Below are positions 1 through 10,423 of a DNA stretch of 64,000 bases, piece after piece (the stretch's first letter is position 1; each line of letters begins with the position of its first letter). The notes below the pieces were generated by a model. The model was not told where the DNA came from. It searched no databases and saw only the letters and a program-made list of their open reading frames with translations. The DNA lies in NCBI RefSeq assembly GCF_035946055.1, contig NZ_CP108364.1, positions 3,038,001 through 3,102,000 of the forward strand. The letters are read 5' to 3'. The position numbers and the translations under genes were made by a program. This DNA is from Streptomyces sp. NBC_01341 (GTDB lineage: Bacteria; Actinomycetota; Actinomycetes; Streptomycetales; Streptomycetaceae).

Positions 1-734
1 CCTGACCCATCCTGCGGGTTCCGGAGGGCGGGTGGTTCGTACGAGGCGGAGGGCTCGTGCGGGCCGCGCAGCTCCGGCGGGTCGTACGGTCCGGTGGGCC
101 CCGATTCGACCGCCGGGGGGCCGTAGGCGTCCTCCTCGTCCGGCTGGGGCGCCGGAACGTATCCGCACAGCGCCTCCTCGGCCGCGCCGGCCGCGAGACC
201 CGTCAGCACGACGCGGCCGTCGTCGCAGACCAGCACCGTGCGGACGGTGATGTTGCGGTGCGTCCAGCCGTGCGCGTGCAGCACCGCGAGCGCCGTGAGC
301 ACGTCGGAGCCGATCTCGGCGGCCCGGTAGGGGTTGAGAGGCCGTTCGGCGAGGAGCGCGGCGAGTGGCCTGGCGGCGACCAGTTCGCTCACTATCCAGA
401 GCGATCCCGCCTCGGCGAACACGTCGAAGACCTGGTCGAGGCGCGGATGGTCCGGCACCTGGGCGGCGGCCTGGGCTGCCTCGATCGCCCTTCTGACCGC
501 GGGGTCCGTGGGCCGGCGCACCGCCCGCCCGGTGGCACGCCTGGCGGCCGAGGGCAGCCCGTCGGCGTCGAGCACCTCCGCGTCCACGACCTCGGGCAGC
601 GGCACCTGGCGGACCAGGACCTCCTGCCCGCTGTACGTGTCGAACGCCCGTGTCTCGGCCAGTTCGAAGGCATCGGACGGGGGCAGCGGAAGGCGGTAGC
701 GGTCGGCGAGCACCCGACCCGCGTAGTCGTCCAC
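1..734 (-). CDS. Pseudokinase of the Hanks Ser/Thr kinase fold (3' part outside window)
   Basis: GTG start at 734 with GGGGAGG five bases upstream; the frame stays open to the window edge, so the C-terminus is missing. About 190 residues follow the kinase fold, then a Pro/Tyr-rich low-complexity tail begins. The catalytic loop reads HRN-ITVRT (residues 159-166) where active kinases have HRD-xKxxN, the DFG motif is replaced by TGL (178-180), and the VAIK lysine position appears to be Arg42 in VLVRQ. These losses predict no phosphotransfer. The alignment with the intact kinase immediately upstream is clear (for example DDGRVVLTGL against EDGRVVLTDF), so it probably arose by duplication. A regulatory or scaffold role beside that kinase is inference. 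Confidence 0.85.
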   Translation of the reverse strand, partial: MDDYAGRVLADRYRLPLPPSDAFELAETRAFDTYSGQEVLVRQVPLPEVVDAEVLDADGLPSAARRATGRAVRRPTDPAVRRAIEAAQAAAQVPDHPRLDQVFDVFAEAGSLWIVSELVAARPLAALLAERPLNPYRAAEIGSDVLTALAVLHAHGWTHRNITVRTVLVCDDGRVVLTGLAAGAAEEALCGYVPAPQPDEEDAYGPPAVESGPTGPYDPPELRGPHEPSASYEPPALRNPQDGS

Positions 735-924
735 GACGCCTCCCCAGAGCGCGCTGTCCCCCGGTCACGGAGACCGCATGAATCCGTCAATTGCGGTCAC
801 TTGCTGTGCATTTGACCTATGTTTTCGGCTGCGTACGGTCCTCGGCCTCTCACCATACGTGGCAAGTCACGGCCGTGCGGCCGGGTCACCGCAACCCGGC
901 CGCTCCGTCGTGGGCCCGCGCCGG

Positions 925-2928
925 TCAGTCGGTGGGCTCGAACGTGGCGAACGCCGTGTCGCGCAGCGCCTTGCACTCCTTGCCGTCCCACTCGGAGGCC
1001 TTGCAGCTGATCATGATCGAGAAGCCGTGGGTGGCGTCCGCCTTGAAGCCCCGGTTGAGCACCCGGACCCGCATCCCCTGCTGGTTGCGCGTGAACTCCC
1101 AGTCGGCGACGGTGGGGTAGCCCTTGTACTCGACCTTCTTTATCCCGATGTGCTGGTAGCCGTCGCTGAGGCTCTTGGCGCTCGCGACCGCTCCGGCCCA
1201 GGCTGCCGCCGCGTCGTTCCTGGGCGAGGAGTTGTAGTCGACCTGGACACGCGGGAAACCGCCGCCGGCGTTGTAGATGGCGCCCGAGTTGGCTCCCGCT
1301 ATCTTGTCGAACCTGAAGTTCCCGGGCATCGCCATGGAGAAGTGGAACTGCTTGTTGGTGACCTTCTTGAAGCCGGCGGGCAGGGCGTCGGGGTCCGGGG
1401 CCGGTTCGCCGGTCTGCGGGGAGGGCGACGGTGAGGGGCCGCCGGACGCCTGTCCCTTGTCCTCCCCCTGACCGTCCTTTCCGCCGTCCTCGGCGGCGTC
1501 GTCCTTGCCCGAACCGCCGCCCGCGGGCTCGGTACCGCTGCCGCCCGCGGCGCCGGCCGACGCCGAGGTGTCGCCCTTCGCCCCGTCGCCGCCCGCGTCA
1601 CCGTCTCCGAGGGTGAGCGCGAGGACCGTTCCGAGAATGGCCAGCACGACGACTCCGGCGATGATCGCCAGGGTGCGGCGCGGCACGACGTCGGTGAGGG
1701 AGGCACGGGCCTGGCCGGGCCGCCCGGCAGGACCGGCGACGGAGGCCGAGGCCGCTGTGGTGCCGGTGGCACGCGAGGGCGCCGGGGACTTCGCGTTGCG
1801 CACGGACTTCAGCGCGCCGCGCAGCCGGTCCCGGGTGCCCTCCGTGGTCCCGGACAGGCCTGCCGTGGCCGCGTTGCCGGTCGCCTGCCCCGCCGGAGCG
1901 ACGGCGCCTGCGGCAGACCCGCTGCCCGCCGCGGCCCCGGCGGCCGCGGGCTTCCCGGTGCCGCTCCCCGCTTCGCCCTTGTCCCGCTTGTCGCCGCTCC
2001 TGCCGCCCTTGGTGTCACCGGTCACGGGCAGTGCCATGACCTGTGTGCGCTCGGCCGGGGGGGTCACCGGCGCCTCGGGAGCGTTGATCACCGCGTTGAG
2101 CAGGACGCGGGCGCCCGCGTCGTCCAGCCGCTGGTCGGGGTCCCTGGCGAGCAGGCCGTAGATGACCTCCTCCAGCCCGCCCGCGTGCTCCGGCGGTTCG
2201 ACCGGCTCGGTCATCACGGCCGTCAGGGTGGCGATGGCGGAGCCCTTGTCGTAGGGCGGACGGCCCTCGACGCTCGCGTACAGCAGTCCACCCAGCGACC
2301 ACATGTCGGCGGGCGGGCCCGGCTTGTGTCCGCGAGCACGCTCCGGGGAGATGTAGGAAGGGGCGCCGACGAGCATGCCCGTCGAGGTGACGGAGGGGTC
2401 GCCCTCGACCTGCGCGATCCCGAAGTCGGTCAGGACGACCCGGCCGTCCTCGGAGATCAGCACGTTCGACGGCTTCACGTCCCGGTGCAGGATGCCCTCG
2501 CGGTGCGCCGAGCGCAGCACGTCGAGGATGGCCAGGCCGACCTCGGCCGCCCGCCTCGGGGTGAGCGTCCCGTCCTCCCGGATCACCTCGGCGAGGGACT
2601 TGCCCTCGATGAGTTCCATGACGATCCACGGCCGGTCGTCCTCGTCGACGACGTCGTAGACCGTGACCGCGCTGGTGTTGCGGATCCTCGCGATCGCCTT
2701 CGCCTCGCGCAGGGTGCGCGTGATCAGACGGCGCTTCTCGTCCTCGTCGATGGAGGACGGGAACCGCAGTTCCTTGACCGCGACCGTGCGGCCCAGCGTC
2801 TCGTCGGCAGCCCGCCAGACCGTGCCCATGCCGCCCCGGCCGAGCACATCCCCGAGCCGGTAGCGCCCCGCGAGGAGACGCCCGTCCTTGTCCCGTTGGG
2901 GCTCCTGTGCCTGCTCCGCCTCCGACAT
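925..2928 (-). CDS. Transmembrane serine/threonine protein kinase (PknB-like)
   Basis: 667 residues. Glycine loop LGRGGMGTV near 29-36, ATP-binding Lys52, HRD at 148-150, DFG at 168-170 and SPE at 194-196 are all present, so an active Hanks kinase is expected. Residues about 285-415 form an Ala/Gly/Thr/Pro-rich linker, residues about 418-440 a single membrane span, then a Gly/Asp/Glu-rich stretch and a C-terminal extracellular domain of about 140 residues with no recognised PASTA repeats. Start ATG 2928 has GAGGGG upstream. It lies 190 bases upstream of the pseudokinase in the same direction, so the two may be co-regulated. Ligand and substrates cannot be read from sequence. Confidence 0.93.
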   Translation of the reverse strand: MSEAEQAQEPQRDKDGRLLAGRYRLGDVLGRGGMGTVWRAADETLGRTVAVKELRFPSSIDEDEKRRLITRTLREAKAIARIRNTSAVTVYDVVDEDDRPWIVMELIEGKSLAEVIREDGTLTPRRAAEVGLAILDVLRSAHREGILHRDVKPSNVLISEDGRVVLTDFGIAQVEGDPSVTSTGMLVGAPSYISPERARGHKPGPPADMWSLGGLLYASVEGRPPYDKGSAIATLTAVMTEPVEPPEHAGGLEEVIYGLLARDPDQRLDDAGARVLLNAVINAPEAPVTPPAERTQVMALPVTGDTKGGRSGDKRDKGEAGSGTGKPAAAGAAAGSGSAAGAVAPAGQATGNAATAGLSGTTEGTRDRLRGALKSVRNAKSPAPSRATGTTAASASVAGPAGRPGQARASLTDVVPRRTLAIIAGVVVLAILGTVLALTLGDGDAGGDGAKGDTSASAGAAGGSGTEPAGGGSGKDDAAEDGGKDGQGEDKGQASGGPSPSPSPQTGEPAPDPDALPAGFKKVTNKQFHFSMAMPGNFRFDKIAGANSGAIYNAGGGFPRVQVDYNSSPRNDAAAAWAGAVASAKSLSDGYQHIGIKKVEYKGYPTVADWEFTRNQQGMRVRVLNRGFKADATHGFSIMISCKASEWDGKECKALRDTAFATFEPTD

Positions 2929-3047
2929 GCGTCCCCTCTGCGATCAACCCGCCCTGGCAGAGCGTTCATTGTCCCTCACCCCGGGACCGGTCGTGGTGCC
3001 GGGTCCGGGGTCCGCCATCATGTGGCCGGAGGAGGGAACCCCCTGCC

Positions 3048-4157
3048 ATGCCGATTTCCAGGGCGCTGCTCGTCGCCCCGCTGGTGTTGTGCCTACTCGC
3101 GCTGGGATCCACCAGCCTGCCCAGCGAACCACACCTCACGCCCGCATCGTCCTACCTCCCGCGGCTCGTCGTCGAGGGCCGCGCCCCGGCGGCCGCCTTT
3201 CTGGCACGTCACAACACCCCTGGACACAGCGGTCTCTACGACTCCGAGGGGACCGGAATCCGTGTCGCCGACCGTTTCCGGGCGGGCAGCATCACGAAGT
3301 CCTTCGTCGCGACGGTCGTCCTCCAACTCGCCGCGGAGGGTGCGCTCCGGCTGGACGACAGCGTCGAGGAACACCTGCCGGGAGTGGTCCGCGGCCACGG
3401 GAACTCCGGTGCCCTCATCACCCTGCGCGCCCTGCTCACCCACACCAGCGGCCTCTACGACTACACGGCTGCCCTGCCCGCCGCCGACCCCGCCCTCACG
3501 GGAGTCGCCGGCCCGTCCGCCCAGCCGCTGAGCCCCGCCGCCGCCGTCCGCACCGCCGTCGCCCACCCTCCGGCGGCGGCTCGCGGCTCGTACGCGTACT
3601 CCAGCACCAACTACGTCCTTCTCGGCATGGTCGTCCAGCGCGTCACCGGGCACACGTACGGCACCGAGATCAGGCGCCGCATCATCGTCCCGCTCCGGCT
3701 GACCGGTACGTCGCTGCCCGGCGCCCGCACCACCCTGCCCCTCCCCCACTCGCGCGCCTACCACCGCGCCGGGGACGGGACGCTGCGCGACGTCACGTCC
3801 CTCGACCCACGCGTCGGCGGGGCCGCCGGGGAACTGGTCTCCACCCTGGACGACCTCGACCACTTCTACGCGGCGCTGCTGGGCGGCCGCCTGCTGGCGC
3901 CCGCCCAGTTGTCCGCACTTCTCGACACCAGGGCCGCCGGGGGTTCGTACGGCATGGGGATCCATTCGCAGAAGCTCTCCTGCGGCACGACCGTCTGGGG
4001 GCACAGAGGACGCATCACAGGTAGTTACGTCCGGTCAGCCGCGACCCGCGACGGGCGGCACGTCTTCACCTTCCGGGTCAATACGGACACCCCGCCCGCC
4101 CGGTCGCTCGAAACGGCGCTCCTGGAGGCGGAGTTCTGCGCCCGGAGGCTCTTCTGA
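3048..4157 (+). CDS. Secreted serine hydrolase, beta-lactamase / D-alanyl-D-alanine carboxypeptidase (class C fold)
   Basis: 369 residues from ATG 3048, preceded by GGAGGAGGG 11 bases upstream. A longer in-frame start at 2907 lacks these signals. The N-terminus is a hydrophobic signal sequence (residues 5-22). The acyl-enzyme motif SxxK is S81-ITK84. The second motif is Y184-SS in the context YSSTNY, where the R61 DD-peptidase has YSN. The third motif is H319-RG. This is the R61/AmpC-type penicillin-recognising fold, acting on D-Ala-D-Ala stems or other small substrates outside the membrane. It is divergent from the kinase gene and its stop codon lies in the loop of a terminator shared with glpD. 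Confidence 0.85.
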   Translation: MPISRALLVAPLVLCLLALGSTSLPSEPHLTPASSYLPRLVVEGRAPAAAFLARHNTPGHSGLYDSEGTGIRVADRFRAGSITKSFVATVVLQLAAEGALRLDDSVEEHLPGVVRGHGNSGALITLRALLTHTSGLYDYTAALPAADPALTGVAGPSAQPLSPAAAVRTAVAHPPAAARGSYAYSSTNYVLLGMVVQRVTGHTYGTEIRRRIIVPLRLTGTSLPGARTTLPLPHSRAYHRAGDGTLRDVTSLDPRVGGAAGELVSTLDDLDHFYAALLGGRLLAPAQLSALLDTRAAGGSYGMGIHSQKLSCGTTVWGHRGRITGSYVRSAATRDGRHVFTFRVNTDTPPARSLETALLEAEFCARRLF

Positions 4158-4170
4158 CCCTCCGGGCGCA
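4137..4170. terminator. Bidirectional terminator between serine hydrolase and glpD
   Basis: Perfect 12-bp inverted repeat (TGCGCCCGGAGG, 4137-4148, and its complement, 4159-4170) with a 10-base loop. The stop codon of the rightward gene sits in the loop, so the stem starts inside the coding sequence. It lies between two convergent genes and there is no T-run, which is usual for streptomycete terminators. Confidence 0.75.
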
Positions 4171-4205
4171 GCCTCCTGCCCCGCGCCGCCGGTCCCGCTC
4201 GCCCC

Positions 4206-5912
4206 CTAGAGAGGCGAGATGTCGGGTGCGCCCAGTCGCGCGGCGTCCGCCGTCAGGTCGTCCGGCTGCCGCTGCGACTCCCGCTCGGCCTCCACGCGCT
4301 TCTGGTAGTGCTCCACCTCGCGTTCGACCTGGGCCGTGTCCCAGCCCAGGACCGGGGCCATCAGGTCGGCGCACTCGCGGGCCGACCGGGTGCCCCGGTC
4401 GAACGTCTCGATGGAGATCCGGGTGCGCCGGGTCAGGACGTCGTCGAGGTGCCGGGCGCCCTCGTGCGAGGCGGCATAGACGATCTCGGCCCGGAGGTAG
4501 TCGTCGGCGCCGGTCAGTGGTTCGCCGAGGGTGGGGTCCACCGCGACGAGTTCCAGGAGTTCCTCGGTCATGGAACCGTACCGGTTCAGCAGGTGCTCGA
4601 CCCGGACCACGTGCAGTCCCGTCCGGGCCGCGAGCCTGGCACGCGAGTTCCACAGGGCCTGGTAGCCCTCGGCGCCCAGCAGCGGGATGTTCTCCGTGAC
4701 GCAGTCCGCGACCCGCTGGTCCAGCCCGTGCACGGCCTCGTCGACGGCGTCCTTGGCCATCACCCGGTAGGTCGTGTACTTGCCGCCCGCCACGACGACG
4801 ATGCCCGGTGCCGGATGCGCGACCGTGTGCTCGCGGGACAGCTTGCTCGTGGCGTCCGACTCACCGGCCAGCAGCGGCCGCAGTCCGGCGTAGACCCCTT
4901 CGACGTCGTCCCTGCCCAGCGGGGTGTTCAGCACCGAGTTGACGTGTTCGAGGACGTAGTCGATGTCGGCACTGGAGGCGGCCGGATGGGACTTGTCGAG
5001 GGACCAGTCGGTGTCCGTGGTGCCGATGATCCAGTGCCGGCCCCAGGGGATCACGAAGAGCACGGACTTCTCGGTCCGCAGGATGAGACCGGTCGTGGAG
5101 TGGATGCGGTCCTTCGGGACCACGAGGTGGACGCCCTTCGACGCCCGGACGTGGAACTGTCCGCGCTCCCCGATGAGGGCCTGGGTGTCGTCGGTCCACA
5201 CCCCGGTGGCGTTGACCACCTGCTTGGCCCGGATCTCGTACTCGCCGCCGCCCTCGACGTCCTCCACCCGTGCGCCGACGACCCGCTCGCCCTCCTTGAG
5301 GAACGCGGTCACCCGCGCGCCGTTCGCCACGCGTGCGCCGTAGCTCGCAGCCGTGCGCACCAGGGTCGCGACGAAACGGGCGTCGTCCATCTGGGCGTCG
5401 TAGTACTGAAGGGCCCCGACCAGGGCGTCCTTCCTGAGAGCCGGGGCGACCCGCAGCGCGTGGCGGCGGGTGAGGTGCCGGTGCAGGGGCAGTCCCCGCC
5501 CGTGGCCGGAGGACACCGACATCGCGTCGTACAGGGCGACGCCGGAACCTGCGTACAGCCGCTCCCAGCCCTTGTGCTGCAAGGGGTAGAGGAAGGGCAC
5601 GGGCTTCACGAGGTGCGGCGCCAGCCGCCCCAGCAGCAGCCCCCGCTCCTTGAGGGCCTCCCGGACGAGCGCGAAGTCCAGCATCTCCAGATAGCGCAGC
5701 CCGCCGTGAATCAGCTTGCTCGACCTGCTGGACGTGCCGGAGGCCCAGTCGCGCCCCTCGACCAGACCGGTCGAAAGTCCTCTCGTGGCCGCGTCGAGCG
5801 CGGTTCCTGCGCCGACCACGCCCGCTCCCACGACCAGCACGTCCAGTTCGCGCTCGGCCATCGCGGCCAGCGCCTCGGTGCGCTCCGCGGGTCCCAGTGT
5901 CGCTGTCCTCAC
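4206..5912 (-). CDS. glpD: Aerobic FAD-dependent glycerol-3-phosphate dehydrogenase
   Basis: 568 residues. The FAD-binding Rossmann motif is GAGVVGAG at 29-36, followed by the family signatures SSRSSKLIHGGLRYLE and the C-terminal DAO_C-type domain (from about residue 400). It oxidises sn-glycerol 3-phosphate to dihydroxyacetone phosphate at the membrane and passes electrons to quinone, in glycerol catabolism and lipid turnover. Length fits the family. No glpF/glpK neighbour is in the window. An AT-rich 250-base gap to the divergent sugar-dehydrogenase homologue probably holds promoters for both. Confidence 0.95.
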   Translation of the reverse strand: MRTATLGPAERTEALAAMAERELDVLVVGAGVVGAGTALDAATRGLSTGLVEGRDWASGTSSRSSKLIHGGLRYLEMLDFALVREALKERGLLLGRLAPHLVKPVPFLYPLQHKGWERLYAGSGVALYDAMSVSSGHGRGLPLHRHLTRRHALRVAPALRKDALVGALQYYDAQMDDARFVATLVRTAASYGARVANGARVTAFLKEGERVVGARVEDVEGGGEYEIRAKQVVNATGVWTDDTQALIGERGQFHVRASKGVHLVVPKDRIHSTTGLILRTEKSVLFVIPWGRHWIIGTTDTDWSLDKSHPAASSADIDYVLEHVNSVLNTPLGRDDVEGVYAGLRPLLAGESDATSKLSREHTVAHPAPGIVVVAGGKYTTYRVMAKDAVDEAVHGLDQRVADCVTENIPLLGAEGYQALWNSRARLAARTGLHVVRVEHLLNRYGSMTEELLELVAVDPTLGEPLTGADDYLRAEIVYAASHEGARHLDDVLTRRTRISIETFDRGTRSARECADLMAPVLGWDTAQVEREVEHYQKRVEAERESQRQPDDLTADAARLGAPDISPL

Positions 5913-6168
5913 TGCTGCCTCCCGGTTTTCCCGGTGGATCGGGGTGCCACGGCACGGAAGCGGGTCCGGCCGGGGGGCCGGGCGCCCGTGCCCACCCTTC
6001 GATTCTGTCCGCGGTCCGCTACTTCAGCCACCGCCTGTGGACAACACCCGGCTCACGCGACCCACGGAATGCGACATATAGGTCATATTTAAGCCTAGTC
6101 TGACATAGCGCTGTCCCCAGCAGTTGCACTCTCCGCCTCCTGGTCTTAGGGAAAGGACGGCTCTCCCC

Positions 6169-7431
6169 ATGCCCGCAGACCTCGCTGTCATCGGACTCGG
6201 TCATCTCGGCCTGCCCCTCGCCCAGGCGGCCGTCGGGGCGGGGATCCACACCGTCGGCTACGACACGGACCCCCGGCCCTTCACGGAACTCTCGGCCGGC
6301 CGTACGCCGGTCGAGGGATCCCTCAGCGCCTCGGACATCCGCAGGATGGTCGCGGGCGGCTTCCGGCCCACCGCTGACCCGGCCGAGCTGGGCCGGGTCC
6401 GTACCGCCGCTATCTGCGCCCCCACCCCTCTCGGGCCCGACCGCATGCTCGACCTCGGCGCCGTCACCGACGCGGCCCGCGCGCTCGCGGCCCGGCTGCG
6501 GCCCCACACCACCGTCCTGGTGGAGTCGGCGGTGCCGCCGGGCACCACGGAGAACGTCGTCCGTCCGCTCCTGGAGGAGGGCTCCGGGCTGCGTGCCGGG
6601 CGCGACTTCCACCTCGCGCACTCCCCCGGCCGCCTCGACCCGGGCAGCCGCACCCACGTCTACGCCCACACCCCGAAGGTCATCGGCGGCCTCACCCCCG
6701 CGTGCACCGAGTCGGCAGCCGCCTTCTACGGACGGCTCACCGACAAGGTCGTACGGGCCAGGGGGCCGCGCGAGGCGGAGATGACCAAGGTCCTCGAAAC
6801 GAACTTCCGGCACGTCAACATCGCGCTCGTCAATGAGATGGCGGTGCTCTGCCACGACCTGGGTGTCGACCTCTGGGACGTCATCAGATGTGCCGAGACG
6901 AAGCCGTTCGGATTCCAGCCGTTCCGCCCCGGACCCGGCGTCGGCGGGCACGGCGCGCCGGTCGACCCCGGCTGCTTCCCGTACAACAGCCGCACGCCCG
7001 GGCATCCGTTGCGCATGGTCTCGCTGGCCAAGGAGATCAACGACCGGATGCCCAGCTACGTGATCCAGCGCTGCGCGACCCTGCTCAACGAGCACGGCAA
7101 GTCCGTCCGGGGCGCCAGGGTCCTGCTGCTCGGCGTCACGTACAAGCCCGACCTCGCCGACCAGGAGGCCGCGCCCGCCCGCGAGATCGCGACCCGGCTG
7201 ATGGACATGGGTGCCCAGATCGGTTACCACGACCCGCACGTCCTGGACTGGCGCGTGCGCGACCTGCCCGTGGCACGGGCCGACTCGCTCTACGAGGCCG
7301 CCGCAGGAGCGGACCTGACGGTGCTTCTCCAGCACCACCGCACCTACGACCTCCAGGGCCTCGCCGTGAAGGCCCAACTTCTCCTGGACACCCGAGGGGC
7401 CACCCCCGCCGGAGCGGCACACCGCTTGTAA
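6169..7431 (+). CDS. Nucleotide-sugar dehydrogenase homologue lacking catalytic Glu and Cys
   Basis: 420 residues from ATG 6169 (GAAAGGA about 10 bases upstream). Overall it matches the UDP-glucose / UDP-N-acetylmannosamine dehydrogenase family: NAD Rossmann GLGHLG at 9-14, central domain with EMTKVLETNFRHVNIALVNE (Lys207 kept), and C-terminal UDP-binding domain. However, the SPE motif that supplies the catalytic Glu reads HSPGR (Gly154), and the nucleophile motif GGHCxPVDP reads GGHGAPVDP (Gly262 for Cys). A cysteine occurs seven residues on (Cys269). With both residues gone, the usual two-step oxidation to a uronic acid is unlikely. It may be a regulatory homologue or a redox enzyme of altered chemistry. 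Confidence 0.85.
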   Translation: MPADLAVIGLGHLGLPLAQAAVGAGIHTVGYDTDPRPFTELSAGRTPVEGSLSASDIRRMVAGGFRPTADPAELGRVRTAAICAPTPLGPDRMLDLGAVTDAARALAARLRPHTTVLVESAVPPGTTENVVRPLLEEGSGLRAGRDFHLAHSPGRLDPGSRTHVYAHTPKVIGGLTPACTESAAAFYGRLTDKVVRARGPREAEMTKVLETNFRHVNIALVNEMAVLCHDLGVDLWDVIRCAETKPFGFQPFRPGPGVGGHGAPVDPGCFPYNSRTPGHPLRMVSLAKEINDRMPSYVIQRCATLLNEHGKSVRGARVLLLGVTYKPDLADQEAAPAREIATRLMDMGAQIGYHDPHVLDWRVRDLPVARADSLYEAAAGADLTVLLQHHRTYDLQGLAVKAQLLLDTRGATPAGAAHRL

Positions 7432-7491
7432 CCCCGCTCTCGCCGGCGTCTGCCCCGGCCAGATCTTCGGCTACGCCCTCACCGGGAACGA

Positions 7492-7537
7492 GGGAAGGGG
7501 GCCTGGCACACCGGTCGGTGTGCCAGGCCCCCTTCCC
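7492..7537. terminator. Bidirectional terminator, perfect 21-bp stem
   Basis: Perfect 21-bp inverted repeat (7492-7512 and 7517-7537) around the four-base loop GGTC, between the convergent sugar-dehydrogenase homologue and guaB3. It is the strongest hairpin in the window. Confidence 0.9.
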
Positions 7538-7552
7538 GATTACGGACTCCGG

Positions 7553-8677
7553 TCAGCGGCTGTGCTGCGAGTCCGCCACCGTCACCTCGACCCGCTGGAA
7601 CTCCTTGAGGTCGCTGTAGCCCGTGGTCGCCATCGCCCGGCGCAGGGCGCCGAAGATGTTCATCGAGCCGTCGGGGTTGCGCGAAGGGCCGGTGAGGACC
7701 TCCTCCGTCGTGCCCACGGAACCCAGGTCGACCAGCTTGCCCCGCGGGACGTCCTCGTGGACCGCCTCCATGCCCCAGTGGCGGCCGCGGCCGGGCGCGT
7801 CCGTCGCACGGGCCAGCGGGGAGCCCATCATGACGGCGTCCGCACCGCAGGCGATGGCCTTCGGGAGGTCGCCCGACCAGCCGACGCCGCCGTCCGCGAT
7901 GACGTGCACGTACCGGCCGCCGGACTCGTCCATGTAGTCACGGCGTGCGCCGGCGACGTCGGCGACCGCGGTCGCCATCGGGACCTGGATGCCGAAGACG
8001 TTGCGCGTGGTGTGCGCGGCGCCGCCGCCGAAGCCGACCAGGACACCGGCCGCGCCGGTCCGCATGAGGTGCAGGGCCGCGGTGTAGGTGGCGCAGCCAC
8101 CGACGATGACGGGGACGTCCAGCTCGTAGATGAACTGCTTCAGGTTGAGCGGCTCGGCGGCGCCCGAGACGTGCTCGGCGGAGACCGTCGTGCCCCGGAT
8201 GACGAAGATGTCCACACCCGCGTCGACGACGGCCTTGGAGAACTGGGCGGTGCGCTGCGGCGAGAGCGCGGCGGCGGTGACGACACCGGAGTCGCGCACC
8301 TCCTTGATGCGCCGGCCGATCAGCTCCTCCCGGATGGGCGCGGAGTAGATCTCCTGGAGCCGCGGAGTGGCGGTCTCGACGGGCATCTCCGCGATCTCGT
8401 CGAGGAGCGCCTGCGGGTCCTCGTGCCGGGTCCACAGCCCTTCCAGGTTGAGGACACCGAGGCCGCCCAGCTCACCGATGCGGATGGCGGTCTGCGGGGA
8501 GACCACCGAGTCCATCGGCGCGGCCAGGAAGGGCAGCTCGAAACGGTAGGCGTCGATCTGCCAGGCGATCGAGACCTCCTTCGGGTCACGGGTGCGCCGG
8601 CTCGGCACTACGGCGATGTCGTCGAACGCGTATGCACGCCGACCGCGTTTGCCGCGCCCGATCTCGATCTCAGTCAC
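7553..8677 (-). CDS. guaB3: GuaB3-type IMP dehydrogenase/GMP reductase-related protein
   Basis: 374 residues forming an IMPDH-like TIM barrel with no CBS domains, as expected for the GuaB3 subfamily found next to guaB in actinobacteria. Phosphate- and nucleotide-site segments are recognisable (APMDSVVS near 53; GGRYVHVIADGGVG). The catalytic loop reads GGGAAHTTR, so His222 replaces the cysteine that carries the covalent intermediate in IMPDH. A GMP reductase role has been proposed for GuaB3 of other phyla, but the missing Cys makes the activity here uncertain. It lies 104 bases downstream of guaB in the same direction. Confidence 0.9.
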   Translation of the reverse strand: MTEIEIGRGKRGRRAYAFDDIAVVPSRRTRDPKEVSIAWQIDAYRFELPFLAAPMDSVVSPQTAIRIGELGGLGVLNLEGLWTRHEDPQALLDEIAEMPVETATPRLQEIYSAPIREELIGRRIKEVRDSGVVTAAALSPQRTAQFSKAVVDAGVDIFVIRGTTVSAEHVSGAAEPLNLKQFIYELDVPVIVGGCATYTAALHLMRTGAAGVLVGFGGGAAHTTRNVFGIQVPMATAVADVAGARRDYMDESGGRYVHVIADGGVGWSGDLPKAIACGADAVMMGSPLARATDAPGRGRHWGMEAVHEDVPRGKLVDLGSVGTTEEVLTGPSRNPDGSMNIFGALRRAMATTGYSDLKEFQRVEVTVADSQHSR

Positions 8678-8781
8678 GATGATGTGGCCTTTCCTCTACG
8701 TCTGCGCTGACCAGTATCCCCGACACACACGTGAGGGGCGGTCCCGGGAACCCCGGTCCGCCCCTCACCTGCCCTGATGCC

Positions 8782-10329
<1,548 letters not shown>

Positions 10330-10423
10330 CTAACGGCCTCACGGGGTGTCTCATTCCACGAGCAAGATCACACCGAGGTTCTGTGGCTTCCCACCATCGG
10401 AAGGGGAGGCGCCGGAACCGGGT

